A stretch of DNA of 53,953 nucleotides. Source: Selaginella moellendorffii. Taxonomy: Eukaryota; Streptophyta; Lycopodiopsida; Selaginellales; Selaginellaceae. Positions 31,680 to 43,379 of this stretch are shown in pieces. A model generated the notes under the pieces. It saw nothing but the letters and a program-made list of their open reading frames with translations. It was not told the origin of the DNA and did no database searches. A program made the translations under genes and the position numbers. Numbering within the stretch: the stretch's first letter is position 1; the number at the start of each line of letters is the position of its first letter. The DNA is taken from NCBI RefSeq assembly GCF_000143415.4, contig NW_003314288.1, positions 479,650 through 533,602 of the forward strand, read 5' to 3'.

Positions 31680-33323
31680 AGAAGGGAACCCATTGAAAAA
31701 ATACAGTGTTGGGCAGACTGTTCGAGCTAAAATCCTTTCAAAACGCAAAACCAGTAGAAAGCACAGAAATGCTGCCACTTTGGATTTATCTCTACGTCCA
31801 TCTGAGCTTGCAGGTCTATATGGTGGCCCTTTGAATTAGCTTACTTATCATGACTTGCAGGAAACGATGCTGCATGCTCAGTGATTACTGACCGTAACCA
31901 TTGAACAGTCGATTATCAGATACGTTCAAGAAGTAAAGGACAACTGGGCATGGCTAGTCCTCTCACCCCATCTTAAAGGCTGCCTTTTTTCGGAGCTTGA
32001 ACGTTTTAAAGAGCGCTTCAAAGTCGGTGACCCGTTCCAGTGCCATATAAGAAGTGTTAACCACGAAAGGAAGCAAGTGGATTTTTCTCTACACCCGAAA
32101 ACAAGTGACGAACAATTCAAGAAAGGCGACCTGTTAGGCCGACGAATCACACGAGTTTTTGCTGGTGTTGGCGGACGTACTGTGCAAGGCAGATGGGAAA
32201 GTTTCGGAAAAGTTCATGTAACGATACATGGATTGATGACCCAGCCAGTTTATTTACAGAGGGATAGTTCGTAAGGTCTTGGATTTAAAACGACCAGGGA
32301 GGGGAAAGATGGGCTTGGAACTTTCAGTAAGTTGGTGGACTGGTGGTTTTGAGTCCCTTCCGAGCTATCAAACACTTGAAAGGTAACTTCCGAGATTTGC
32401 ATTAAATTTTTTTGACTCTGCATCCAATGCTCGTATTGTCAATTCCGTGTTGGAACTTAAGCAAGATATGAAGTGCAAGTAAGCAGAAACCTTGCATGCT
32501 GTGGACGTGACTTGTTTTTGTGTTGCAGGGTTTTGTCAAGAATGTGACGGAGAAAGGTTGTTTTGTGGTCCTGGCACCTTGACTTGGATTCAAGTGATCA
32601 TTTAGTTCATCACTTGAAGCTAGAATTCAACTGAAGAACCTATCGAATTCGTTTGTACAAAACCCTGCAGAAATGTTTCCACCAGGCAAGGTGATCTCGG
32701 GAAGGTATGAACTTTTCTCTGTATGGAAGTGTTTGCTGATATCTTCTTCTTCGTCAGAATTTTAAGCATTGAGCCATTGTCTGGGCACATTGAAATGTCT
32801 TTGGCGACAACAACATCACAAGATTCAAGTGGCTGGAAGAAGTTTGGTGCTGGAGAGATCGTTAGTGGCTGCATACACAACATTGAAGCATTTGGGATCT
32901 TCATCAGCCTTGCCGAGAGCGATGTGGTAAGCTCTCTCTCTATCTTGGTTTCAAGTTCTTAGTCTGTGCTCCAGGTTGCTTGTGTCATGTCTCTGAAGTG
33001 TCTTACGATTTTATTCAAGACTTGTCAACACTTTACAAAGTCGGCCAATGGGTTCAAGTAAAGATTCTAAAGGTGAGAACGAAAGCTTTAGTAAAACCAC
33101 AGGGTTATGATTTCCCTCTACAGGTTGATGCGGAAACCAAACGTATATCTCTTGGAATGAAAGCGTCATATCTGACCCCTGAGGATGGCATCAAGCCGAT
33201 GGAGGAAGAAGCTATAAATGAAGAGCCTTCAAACACAAATGTGCTCATGAGGGAGGTGGATCTGGCATCAAAACGATTCCCACAGCTATGCATGTCAATT
33301 CACTCTCAACAAAGACGTGAGGA
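31680..33323 (+). pseudogene. RRP5 (rRNA-processing S1-domain protein) fragment, left part
   Basis: RRP5 is a multi-S1-domain nucleolar factor needed for 18S and 5.8S rRNA maturation. Pieces of several S1 repeats can be read: VGQTVRAKILSKR and LDLSLRPSEL (31687-31815), YVQEVKDNWAWLVLSPHLKG with FKVGDPFQCHIRSVNHER and RRITRVFAGVGG (31915-32250), GFVKNVTEKGCFVVL (32529 on), NLSNSFVQNPAEMFPPGKVI (about 32636), then SGWKKFGAGEIVSGCIHNIE and AFGIFISLAESDV (32829-32925), CHVSEVSYDFIQDL and TKRISLGMKASYL. Frame changes and stops occur, as in the segment after 32575. The N-terminal repeats and C-terminal HAT repeats are missing. The coding sequence is interrupted at 33323 by the copia element. Confidence 0.82.
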
Positions 33324-33411
33324 TGAGACAAATCGGGATCAAAGTGCATTGCGCTAGTGGACACAACAGGAAAACCCTAATGTCAACGTGGTGAGGGTGT
33401 GTCGTATAACA
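33324..33411 (-). repeat. 3' LTR of the copia element
   Basis: 88 bp; its left end CTCA, read on the minus strand, differs from TACA in the 5' LTR. Flanked by GAGGA. Confidence 0.93.
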
Positions 33412-33414
33412 CTT

Positions 33415-36400
33415 TCCCCCAAACCGAAGCCACTCACCAAACCAAATCTGTCGTGTAGGAGCTGAAACTGGTGTGGCCCCAACAGCTTAGTGAGAAGATC
33501 GGCTGGCATGTCCTGTGTCCCGAGATGTTGGATGGCCAGGGTGCCACTGTCAACCAACTTACACACATAGTGAAATTGGACTTCAATATGCTTCGAGCGG
33601 GCATGGTGGATGGGGTTCTTGGACATGGCAATGCTGCTTCGGTTGTCACACCAAGAAGTAGTGGGGCCAGCTTGTGCACATCCCAGCTCAGCAAGTAACC
33701 CTTGAGCCCAGACCATGTCCCTGCTACCAGTAGTAAGTGCGATGTACTCTGCTTTTGCACTAGAAAGGGCCACCATAGATTGTTTCTTGGAGGCCCACAT
33801 GATGGCACCTCCTGAGAAGGAAAGGCAAATGCCTGAAGTTGAGCGATGACCTTTGTTGTTTGCAAAACTAGCATCCGTATAGCATGCTAATGATGCATCA
33901 CCCCCTGAATAAACAATGCCATAGTCCATAGTGCCCCAAAGGTATCTCATGATACGCTTGGCAGTTTGCCAATGTATGGTGGTTGGTGATGTGTTGTACT
34001 GACTCAAGGCAATAGTTGCATATGTGATGTCAGAGCGAGTTATCAGGGCCAAATATATGAGGCAACCAATGAGATGTCAATAGGGAGTCCCAGTGGGTAG
34101 AGGCTCACTAGACTGCTCAACTATGAGGTCAATAGCACCAACGACCATCGGGGTTTTGATGGGGTGGCAATCACGCATACCAAACCGATCCAGCAAGACT
34201 TTGACTTTACATCGTTGGTTAAGCATGTAGCCACCAAACTCAGAATCACGTGTGCCTTCAAAGCCAAGAAAGTAGGAGACTTGGCCAAGGTCCTTCATCT
34301 GGAATTGCTAGCTGAGAGCATCTTTCAGAGTAGCAATGGCATCGGTGTCATCACCTATGATGAGCAAATCATCAACGTAGAGGGCCACAATAAGCATGCG
34401 CTCAGCATGACCATTGACATACATATTGTGATCAGCATGACAGCGATGAAAGCCTTGGTGGCATAAAATTTTTTATACCAAATACGGGAGCTCTATTTTA
34501 GGCCATACAAAGCTTTCCACAATTGCCATATAGGGCCACCAGGGGCAACATCGTCCTCAAAACCAGGAGGTATATGCATATAGATGTCCTCTTGCAAATC
34601 CCCATTCAGAAATGCAGTTTTGACATCCATATGGTGGACTTGCCATTTGCGAGCAGCCGCAAGTGCAAAAAGAGTACAGAGGCTGGCCATTTTTACAACC
34701 AGTGAGAATGTTTCATCATAGTCCAAAGCCATGGACTTGGCAAAAACCACGAACAACCAGCTGTGCCTTATAACGTACAACTTGACCATCTATCCCATAC
34801 TTTTTGGAAAAAATCCATTTTGGATCCAAAACACATCGTCCTGGTGGCGCTGAATCAACTGGAACATAAGTTCCATTAACCCGAATGGAAGAAACTTCTT
34901 CCCCAATAGCTTCCATCTAAGATGAAGCCTCAGGTCCTGAGACGGCCTCATGATAGGTCATGGGGATGCCAACGTCAACAAGGTCACAAAAGTCATCAAG
35001 CTCTATAGCATCTGCTTCAACATTTTCCTGGACTTTCAACGAGGGCCGACGTTCCCGGGGGTGATCAAGAACTGGCATCGGATCAGGCATGCCACGACGT
35101 CGACAAGGTGGTGGAGGTGTCAGAGGCCTGTCCTCAACTGGAGGAGCATCAGCTGGTTCAAGCATGTCCAAAAGTGGAGGATTCCCCAGTGGAATCTCTG
35201 GTGGCAACTCATGAATAGGATCTTGAGGTGGAGGCAAGAGTGGACCATCTCCCATAAGTGGGATCAAAGGAATAAGTCGAGTCTCAGCAATGAAAGAAGG
35301 ATCTTGAAGAGCCTCTATACACATGGGAAAGTCAAACATGACATCTATGCTTACAATAGCTTTGTGAGATGCAAGATCCCACAACTTCTAAGATTTTCTC
35401 CCGATGGTGTCGTCCTATGCATATCCCACGAAGATGAATTTTTTACTTTTGGGATCTAGCTTTTTCCAAAGTTGATCAGGGGTATGTGCATATACTGCAC
35501 AACCGAAGACCTGAAAGTGGGACACATCAAGAGTAGAACCTGTCCAAAATGCCTCAAGGGTTTTTCCATCCAAAGCAGCTGTGGCAAGGTGATTTTGTAC
35601 ATGCATTGCTGTGGCTATGGCCTCTTGCCAAAACATCTTGTCAAGATATGCATCAGCTAACAAGGTGTGAGCAGCATTGACAAGAGTGTGATTCTTCCTT
35701 TTTGCAACACCATTTTGCTAGGGGGTGTAGTGGGCTGTGGCTTGTAGTCGTATGCCTACATCACGACAGATGCCCTGAAGCTCATTGTTGAGGTATTCAC
35801 CACCACCATCAACTCGAAGAGCTTTTATCTTTCGACCAAGGAGGTTTTCAACATAGGCCTTGTATGTTTGAAAGGCAACAACTGCATCACACTTATGCAT
35901 CAAGAAGTGGATGGATGTTCAACGGCTATAGTCATCAATGAATGTGATGAAATATCTTACACCATCATGACTTGGCACGTCCATGGGGCCGCAAAGATCA
36001 GATGGACCAAGTCCAGAAGTCCAAGTGCTCGATGCTTACTCGGTGAGAAATTCCGGCAGTGATGCTTGCCTAAAACATAAGCTTCACAAAATGTAGATGG
36101 AATACGTCGGAAATCCAATCCAGTAACAATATCTTGGGATTTCATCCGTTGAAGTGATTGGTAATGAACATGACCAAGTCTTTTATGCCAAAGCTTTGCA
36201 TGAGAATCTGCCTCCACAGTCTAAAAGGCCTAAACCGGGTCAGTAGCAGTAATCTCATACAAGTCCCCAATGTGTGACCCACGAAGCAACTGTGTACGAA
36301 GCATATAAAAGTCACTAGAGTCAAGTAAAGAGACTCCCTTTGCATCAAAGACTACCACTGCATTTTGATCACATATCTTGGCGATGGATATTAAGTTTCG

Positions 36401-37480
36401 TCGCAAGGTGGAAACGTGCATGGCATCATCAAAGGCCATGGTCCTCCCATGATCAAGTGAGAGCCGGAATTGCCCGATGCCATCTATGGGGATGGTGGCA
36501 TTGTCACCTAAATGAACACCATGTTTTCCAATGCTTAGCTGATAACATTCAAAAAGACTCCTTTTATTGCTCATAAGATTAGTACAACCAGAGTGTAAGA
36601 GCCACCGGCTTGGTGTGGCAATTGCCTCTGTGTTGTAGAGCTCCTCAATAGCCTCATTTGCTGTAGCAATTCCATCATGCTCGAGCAGATTGGCTTTTGC
36701 TGGCATAGCTAGTCGCTTGACAGGCTTGGGAGCAGGGCAATCTCAAGCCCAGTGGCCCATCTCCAAGCAGCTGATTCTTAGCAAGTCTGGGCTTGGCACG
36801 CCCAGATGCCATGGAATTTTGCCCTTTCTGGGCATTTGCGGCTGCATGCAGTTTTGCCACCTGGGCATCACCAAAAGCCTGCGAAGCATACATAGCCTGC
36901 AGCATTTCAGCTCTCTCATTTGCATGGCCTCAATGTTGTGAAGACTCCTCACAACATCTGCCCAAGTCATCCCTGGTTGGAGAAGTAGGCTCTCAACTGC
37001 ATTCTTCCAGCTAGCTGGAAAGAACCTGTAGAGCCACAGCCTCTGTTGCTCATCTGTGAGACAATGCTTCACCCCAGCAGTCGCAAGTTGTGTGAAAAAG
37101 CCCTAGAGCTTGGCAGTGTGAGTCTAGATACTGCCATTTTCCTCTAGCCTCAAGGAATCCATTTGTGAATGAATGTTGAAGACATCCATTTCACTCTTGG
37201 TGCCGTAGGTGTCACTCAGCCACTTCCAGAGCTCTGCCACAGTGGACTTTGGAATCGATGGGGCAGCAAAAAGAACATTCAAGGACAAGCACATCGCAAT
37301 ACTCCCTCTAGCCTTGGAATCCCGAAAGTTCCAATCATGCACCTCAGCAGCGCTAGAGCCTGGAGCTGGTGATGACTCTGTCCCACCTACAATCCCCAAC
37401 AAACCATGAAACAAGAGTTAGGATTCAAGATGGATCTTAAATCCCTCAAACTCTTCTCCATCAATCTTGCAGATGGATGG
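33415..37480 (-). pseudogene. copia gag-pol, several frameshifts and an altered protease motif
   Basis: Domains in copia order: gag (37414-36743, with ELWKWLSDTYGTKSEMDVF); a degraded knuckle (CLEMGHWA); protease with WLLHSGCTNLM, where the family has DSG, so the catalytic Asp is His; GAG-pre-integrase (LWHKRLGHVHYQSL); integrase (36000-35400, with DKMFWQEAIATA late in it); reverse transcriptase (MDVKTAFLNGDLQEDIYM near 34620, LYVDDLLIIGDD near 34370); RNase H (YTDASFANNKGHRSTSG near 33860, HIEVQFHYV). The frame changes near 35930, 34730 and 34400-34300, with stops in addition. The integrase-before-RT order confirms Ty1/copia. It is inactive. Confidence 0.92.
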
Positions 37481-37516
37481 CTTTCCTTCCATAGTGCTAT
37501 CCCAGCTCCAATACCA

Positions 37517-37604
37517 TGTAACAAATCAGGATTAAAGCACACTGCGCTAGCAGACAGAACAGGAAAACCCTAATGTCTATGTGGCGAGGGTGTGTCATAT
37601 AACA
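37517..37604 (-). repeat. 5' LTR of the copia element
   Basis: 88 bp, minus-strand TGTTATATGACACACC to TTGTTACA, abutting the tRNA-Met-like primer site. Confidence 0.94.
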
Positions 37605-37684
37605 GAGGATACAGTGCCAATTGACTTGAAAGAGCAGAGTTACTTCTTGTTTATATTTACTCTTCTCATGTCCTGCTTCTCAAC
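37605..37684 (+). pseudogene. RRP5 fragment, short right part beyond the copia insertion
   Basis: Removing the copia element and one GAGGA copy joins QQRRED to TVPIDLKEQ in one frame, so the RRP5-derived sequence continues here. It ends or becomes unrecognisable before the SEC16 copy B homology at about 37685. The RRP5 identity of these few codons rests on position only. Confidence 0.5.
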
Positions 37685-39491
37685 AGGGAGGCTGCATATT
37701 TGCTATCAATGGGAGCCCATATTTGCTATCTTCTTGCATTTTGAGCCTTTCTCCCCTTCTGCCAGACTTTGTCTATAGGTGTCGACCATTGTAAGTATTC
37801 ACGCACGTACGCTAGTCCAGAAGCTATCCAGGTAAGCCGTGTTCGTCCTATGTTTATCAGCGAATGGAAGTGTACGAATTTGCAAGAGTGACCGGCAATT
37901 CCCAGTTTATTTTACTTCCTTTTCAGCCATACAAGCTTATTTATGCGTCGATTCTTGCTGAAGCTCGAAAGATAAACGAAGCTTTAAGGTTGGTAGTGAC
38001 TTTTAACTGTATGCTTCGTTAACACAAGGTTTCTCTTCGAAGGTAATGCCAAGTGGTGTTGAAAACATTGAAAACAGCAGGCCATGCAGCTGATGTGTGC
38101 AAAGAAGCGGCTGTAGCCTTGGAAGAGAGCCTCGTATCCACTCTCAGGTTTGTAAGTGGACACTTGGCTTTTGTACTCACTTTCCTGTTATCCAGGGAGA
38201 CTCAACGTCAATTGTGCAATGGTTTTTTGGCAATATTGGTCTACACAAGATGATAGGCCCGAAAGCTTCCGATAATGCTGATATTAATAACCGTCCCGCA
38301 ACAGCTTCTAGCAGAAGCAGTGTATCACTTGCCTCATCGGCATCAATGGAACCCATAAGTGATAATACGAGAAGATCCAACATGCCAGCGAGAAGCATTT
38401 CTGAGCCTGACTTTAGGCCTGCACAGGTAACTCGACTCGCTCTTGTGTACCTTCGATTAAGACTTGTATTCTTTCATCAGATCGTTAGTCCAGCTAAAGG
38501 AACGCCAAACAGAGGCGTCTTTACTTCTTTCGTGCAAAGAGCGATGGGCTTCATAAAAACACCTTCGAAGGAGGTTTGTAGAAGCTTTGGAAAGAGCACT
38601 AGCTGATTGATGGTCGGGTATGTGATGCAGGCAAAGCTTGGCGACAGCAACAAGTTTAGATATGACGAGACACTGAAGCACTGGGTTGAAGGAGGAGCCG
38701 AGGCACAAGCGCCAGAGCTTCCGTTGGCTCCTCCTCCCACAGCAAACAAGCTCGTCTCACGTGCGGAGGAGAACGGCACTCCTATTTCCATGTCACCGGA
38801 GAGACCACAGCCAACTCCAGAAAGGCCGCAACCGGTTGTGAGTGGAATCCCACCAATGCCTCCGAGCAGTAACCAGTATGCAGGTCGCGCACGTCAAAAC
38901 GTTAGATCAAGGTACCGTTTTGGTCATTCCCATCACTCCAGTCTCACGAGGTTTTTGCAGATATGTCGCAAAGGTAGCGTAACACCATCCAAGACATCAT
39001 CGGACTCTCCTCCACTGTTTGGCGTGGTGCCAAAGGCAAGCGCAAAGCCTTTGGCTCCAGCGAGATTTTTCGTGCCTGCGGCCGCTGCTGCCGCTGCTCC
39101 AGATATCAACAGCAAACATTGGGTGGATCCTTCCTCGGCACTGGCCTTTGTCTCTGACACGGCGTTCTCAAACGGGAATGGAGCATTCGCTCAGCCGGTT
39201 GTACAGGATATGAGAAACGATCCGGGGCCAACGCCTGATCATCTCTCGAGCAGCTCTTCGCCAGCAATGTTCTATTCGAATCACTATCCAGCACCACCGT
39301 CGACCGTCTCGTTGCCGCCACCTCCAGTGCTGGAAGTCACTCCGTCAGTGATGGTCGAGCAGCAGCAGCAATACCAACACCAGGAAAGTTCGATTCATCG
39401 GCACCACCATCAACAGTCTGGCACAGTGGGATTCGAAGCTGCCAGTTCCTCCGGAGTGTTTGGAGACGACTTGCAAGAGGTGGAATTGTGA
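37685..39491 (+). pseudogene. SEC16 (MAG5-like) 3' fragment, copy B
   Basis: This is the same gene segment as copy A but on the plus strand. It keeps features copy A lost: AKLGDSNKFRYDETLKHWVE (about 38635), the SEC16 motif before the disordered tail, and an intact intron acceptor at 38200. The final frame, 38607-39491, is open for 294 codons and ends FGDDLQEVEL. It has its own lesions: a 1-nt deletion makes CTATAG in RLCLIGAD (37770s), TAA replaces the Tyr of YCQVVLK (38042), and 1 nt is missing in EERLRIHS (about 38127). No 5' part is present. Each copy lacks pieces the other retains, so both descend from a fuller parent elsewhere. Confidence 0.85.
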
Positions 39492-39703
39492 ATCACACTC
39501 CACAAGTAAGTAGTGTTGCTGGGTGGATTTTGGTAGAGCAGTGTAGCGAAGTAGTAGTCGTGGAAGGAGGAATTTTTTTTGGCTGGGGTGATTCTTTGGA
39601 GCCACGAGCGAAGCGAGGAAGCTCCTTAAAGTTGCTAGAGAAAGGAAACTCTTTAAAAGGCCTTGTGATGAATATACCTCGAATAATCTCCCGGATTTAA
39701 AAT

Positions 39704-41060
39704 ATGGCGCGCGTAGCTCACAAGGCATCGTCTTGGTGGGATGAAACGCTGGTTGTCTACGCGCGGTGTGGGCATTTGGAGGAATCGAGAAGGATCTTTG
39801 ATGCATTGCCGGCCAAGAACATTGCGTCGTGGACGGCGCTCGCGACTACGTATGCCGAGAGTGGGCATCCGGGGGAGGCCAAGGCAGCGTTCGATCGAAT
39901 GGCGGTGTGGGACGTAGTTTCCTCCACTGTGATGGTCAAGGCGCTGGGCGATTGGGGGCGGATTGGATCGAGCAAGGCGGTGTTTGATGCGATGCCCGAG
40001 AGGAACTGCAAGACGTGGGCGGCGCTGCTGCGGGGATTTGCTCGCGGCGGAGAGATTGGGCGAGCGAGAGAAGTGCTGGATCGGATGCCCGAGACGAATG
40101 TGGTAGCGTGGACGATCCTCGTGCAGGGTTTCGCGCAGCACAGGCGAGTGGTCGATGCGAAGGCTGCGTTTGATTCCATGCCCGAGAAGAGCAGCATCAC
40201 TCGCGCGGTGATGCTCGTCATGTTTGCGGAGAATGGATTCGTGAGGAGGCGGAGGATGTCTTCCAGGAGATTGTCCACCGAAACGCGATCCTCTGGGGGG
40301 CGATGCACTGCTGCTATGCCCAAAATGGGGATTTGATTCAAGCCAAGAGTTTGTTTGATAGGATGCCTCAGCTCGGCGTACTTTCGTGGACGATTATGAT
40401 CACGTCATACGCGAAAAACGGTGATGCTGATCAAGGAAAACACTTGTTTGAAGAAATGCCACACAGAGATCTTGTTTCATGGAACGCGATAATCGCTGTT
40501 TATGCCCAGAGAGGTCGTTTCAAAGAGGCGATCCGGGCGTTTTCTTTGGTTTGCTGCTGGGATTCCTATTCATGGAACACAAGTCTAGTGGTATATGCTC
40601 TAGATGAAATATTGGTGATGCTAAGTAAGCGTTCGATGAGATGCCAACTTGGAACTTGGTCTCCTGGAACACGATTCTTGCAGCATATGCCCAGACCGGG
40701 CATGCGTATTCTGCGATCCAGCTCTTTTGGGCGATGTTTCTTCACGGCTTTGACCCCGACAAAGCAGCGTTTGCCATCGTTTTGACGGCGTGTAGCCATC
40801 TGGGGCTCGTCAAGGAAGCAGTAAGCTACTTCACGGCAATGAGCTTTGACAATGGATTGGATCCTTTACAAGACCACTACACCTGCATTGTTGATGCTCT
40901 CGGACGACTAGGGCGATTGAAAGAGGCCGAGGATGTCCTGGAGAATATGCCTTTGCCAGCAGATGGAGTTGCATGGGCAACGTTTCTTACCGCATGCAAA
41001 AACCACGGGGAGATGAATCGAGGGATGCATGCTGTGGAACATGCCAGTCCAGCCTTGTGA
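39704..41060 (+). pseudogene. PPR protein gene with two frameshifts and one stop
   Basis: Pentatricopeptide repeat proteins bind organelle RNA in a base-specific way. About a dozen repeats of the plant P/L/S type are visible, with units such as VYARCGHLEESRRIFDALP, MPERNCKTWAALLRGFARGG and MPHRDLVSWNAIIAVYAQRG. They start at ATG 39704 with no clear transit peptide. The frame changes at about 40235-40300 and again near 40605, and TAA at 40626-40628 follows. The last frame ends with a PLS-type run (ACSHLGLVKEAVSYFTAM, DHYTCIVDALGRLGRLKEAE) and the start of an E-like region (WATFLTACKNHGEMNRG), then TGA at 41058. There is no full E or DYW domain. It begins only about 80 bp after the SEC16 copy B homology ends. 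Confidence 0.85.
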
Positions 41061-42600
41061 GTGATGCATTGCCTTATGTGATGCTGGAGAACATCTTCAG
41101 AGCAGTTCAGACTTGATTCTTCACTGTTTTGATGTGTTGACCCAAACATCGATTGTTGATATCCAGCCATTCCTCGACCCGCCCCATCCCCCATGGATGG
41201 AGAGCGGGACGCACAGAGATTGGGCATAGGAGAGTCTTCAGAATTCTATCTGGAGTGTTAAGTGCAGTGGGTTTTCTATAGCCAGCAACGCAAGATCCAA
41301 TGCTGCTGTTGTGAATTTGAGCAGCAGCACTGCGCTCCTCCTGCTCCACATCAGTGCCATGCTAGGCGTGGCAATCCAGATTCTCAAGACCATGCCGGTG
41401 AGAGTCTATCATGAGCTCCTGTTGAAAGTGGGAAGTAGTGGTGTGAAATGCTTGCGTTTGAGGTGCGGGTGGAGATGGGCTTGATACCTCGTTCCCATTG
41501 CCTTCCTTGTATCCTATCTCCCTCGTTGCCTCCCGACATGCTTCATATGTTCTCCCCTCTGAGTTCCATATGTTATCCTCTCTGCTGGGCCTCAGCCCAT
41601 TCTTGATATTTACAAAGGCTCCATTGGATGTTGATACAGTTATTTCCTCCCGCCACTATTGCTGACATATTAATTCATGGTTTTAGAGTCTTGAGTAGAA
41701 TGGGAGAGCAATAGTTGAACAATTTGGAGATTGTGTTCTCCACTCAATGTCAGCAAAAGTTTCTGTATGATGGTTCTTAATTCAGCAAGGGGAATTTTAC
41801 TGCTCCCACTCCACTTAAGCCTCTGAAACCAATTAAAAATCAAGGGCATTGGTCTTTAAATGAATTGTTGGCTCTGAATGAAGCAAAGAAGCATGATTTC
41901 TTCTTATAGCAGCGAGGTAGCATTCAGGAGGCACAAGACTACAAACATTCATTGGTAACAAGTTTCCAAGTAAGTTTTAGATTTTTTAGACTTCTAGTCA
42001 TTCACAAAGTTTTCAGCTATTGTTTGACATATGGTGTCAACCATTTGCCTGGGCAATGCCAATCTCATTGGTTCAAGCTGGTTGAGGAAGAAGTCCTACA
42101 CACAACTTGCAGAACAACTTGCAGGAGCGCTGTGTAACAACAATGTGAGCCTCATTGATACAATGGAAAATAGCTAGAAGGAAATTTGTTGTCATAATCT
42201 GAAGAAGGAAAAATTCATGGAGCGTATTCTGGCTGTGGATAGCCAGATGGTGAAGAGTGTGGATCAAGTAGCTTAAGCCTTGTTTGAAATTGCTGATTCT
42301 TGGGTAAGTCAATTCATTTTCTTATTCATGAACTTCACTTTTGTAGTTTACAGTGTCACTGATTACTATCTCTGAAGCAACGAGAGAGATGATGAATTGA
42401 TGAAGATGTGATGATTTACCTGATTAACAATTCTATATCAGCATTCCCACCTTGCATTGCCACTGCCAATATCCTTGGATCGATTCCATCAATTTAGATA
42501 GAGCATTTTTGTTGGAAGGACATGAGCGTTCATATAAAGCTGTTTGTATCAGTTGTCTGGCAATAGAAACACAAATGGATCAGAGTTAGATTGAAAGGAA
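41061..42600. other. Intergenic stretch, possible Myb/SANT-like remnant
   Basis: Mostly nothing recognisable. Near 41815-41955 a plus-strand frame reads HWSLNELLALNEAKKHDF and, after a stop, GSIQEAQDYKHSLVTSFQ, which recalls trihelix-like proteins of Harbinger type. Near 42195-42290, KEKFMERILAVDSQMVKSV looks like a helical tail. The pieces are too short and broken for a firm call. Confidence 0.3.
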
Positions 42601-42609
42601 AGAAAAAAA

Positions 42610-43190
42610 GAACTTTGCAAGAGTAAGTACCAAGAATGCCACACTGCCAAATGACAATCTTTGTGTATGGTTGATTGAATCCCCTCTCAATGACCACTGC
42701 TCAGGTATTGCCTATAAGCTTGGCAATGCTGTGGGGATTCAAGATGAGATTTTTCCCAAGGAACAAAGAGAAGAAAATACATACTGGAAGTAAAGATTGT
42801 TTGTGTTATCTTTGACCACCCTGGTACTCACAATTTTCCGGACAACATCCAGGCCTTCTACCACCCGCCCTACCACCAAATTCATTGGGAATTTCAAAGA
42901 ATTCGTTGGGAAACCATGTAGGATCCCAACTTCTAGTGATAGAACAGCTTCAATGGCCTCAAGCTGCATTCCCTTGCGTCATCAGCCTCAAGCTGCATTT
43001 CCAAGCGTCTTCTGCAGCGCCATTCCAAATCATTTTCTTCCCTCTTCCTCTTGCTGCAAGACGACTCAACATGCAATCATTTAATCATTTTAAAACCTTC
43101 CCTATGAGAAGAATGGAAACGAACCTGACTGTTAGAATCAGACCAACACTGGCAGCAGCTGTGACTCTAAACTCATCATAGCCCCCCTCT
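42610..43190 (-). pseudogene. Cyclophilin-like (peptidyl-prolyl isomerase) exons
   Basis: Minus-strand exon fragments read YDEFRVTAAASVGLILTVR (about 43186-43125), GFPTNSLKFPMNLVVGRVVEGLDVVRKI with the donor GTGAGTACC after RKI (42960-42829), and VVIERGFNQPYTKIVIWQCG before GTACTTAC (42695-42615). FPMNLVVGRVVEGLDVVRKI matches the C-terminal strand-helix of cyclophilins (FGRVVEGMDVV). The N-terminal catalytic core (FHR, GSQF, HTGPG) was not found, so it is either a partial gene or a divergent plastid-type cyclophilin with exons elsewhere. Alignment to a cyclophilin family profile would settle it. Confidence 0.42.
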
Positions 43191-43320
43191 CTCTGCTCTC
43201 AGCCAACTTCTCTGCTGCGCCCACGTTCAAGCCCTATACTGAAATCTCCGAATAAAAACCTGGAAAAATAAAACAAAACTTGTATCTGTGAGCACGCTAA
43301 AATAAATAAATTCGTGAGCT

Positions 43321-43379
43321 TCAAGTGGATTTGTTTAAGTCTACTATATAAGTAATGAGAATGTTCCTAAGCTCCGTAG
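43321..43379 (-). pseudogene. Probable C-terminal end of the second Harbinger transposase
   Basis: The minus-strand reading TELRNILITYIVDLNKST and stop resembles the C-terminus of PIF transposases. Joined to 47119 by removing the chromovirus it continues the frame after RPEPHIT. The join is not proven because no target duplication was found. Confidence 0.4.

Larger units (their letters stand above)
33319..37609 (-). mobile_element. Ty1/copia retrotransposon with 88-bp LTRs, complete ends
   Basis: The element is read on the minus strand. LTRs of 88 bp lie at 37517-37604 (5') and 33324-33411 (3'); they begin TGTTATA on the minus strand and differ at about a dozen positions. The target duplication GAGGA is at 33319-33323 and 37605-37609. 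The primer site TGGTATTGGAGC (tRNA-Met-like, 37505-37516) follows the 5' LTR directly, and GGTTTGGGGGAAAG precedes the 3' LTR. Total 4281 bp. The element sits inside the RRP5 fragment. LTRs this short are at the low end for copia elements. Confidence 0.96.

Noticed and set aside
38607-39491. Gln/Pro-rich frames at 28.0-28.6 and 38.6-39.5 kb as transcription factors
   Set aside because: They follow SEC16 domain exons in order and carry the SEC16 motif AKLGDSNKFRYDETLKHWVE in the better copy.
41815-42300. Complete Myb/SANT or trihelix gene
   Set aside because: Only two short broken segments resemble it; no full domain can be read.
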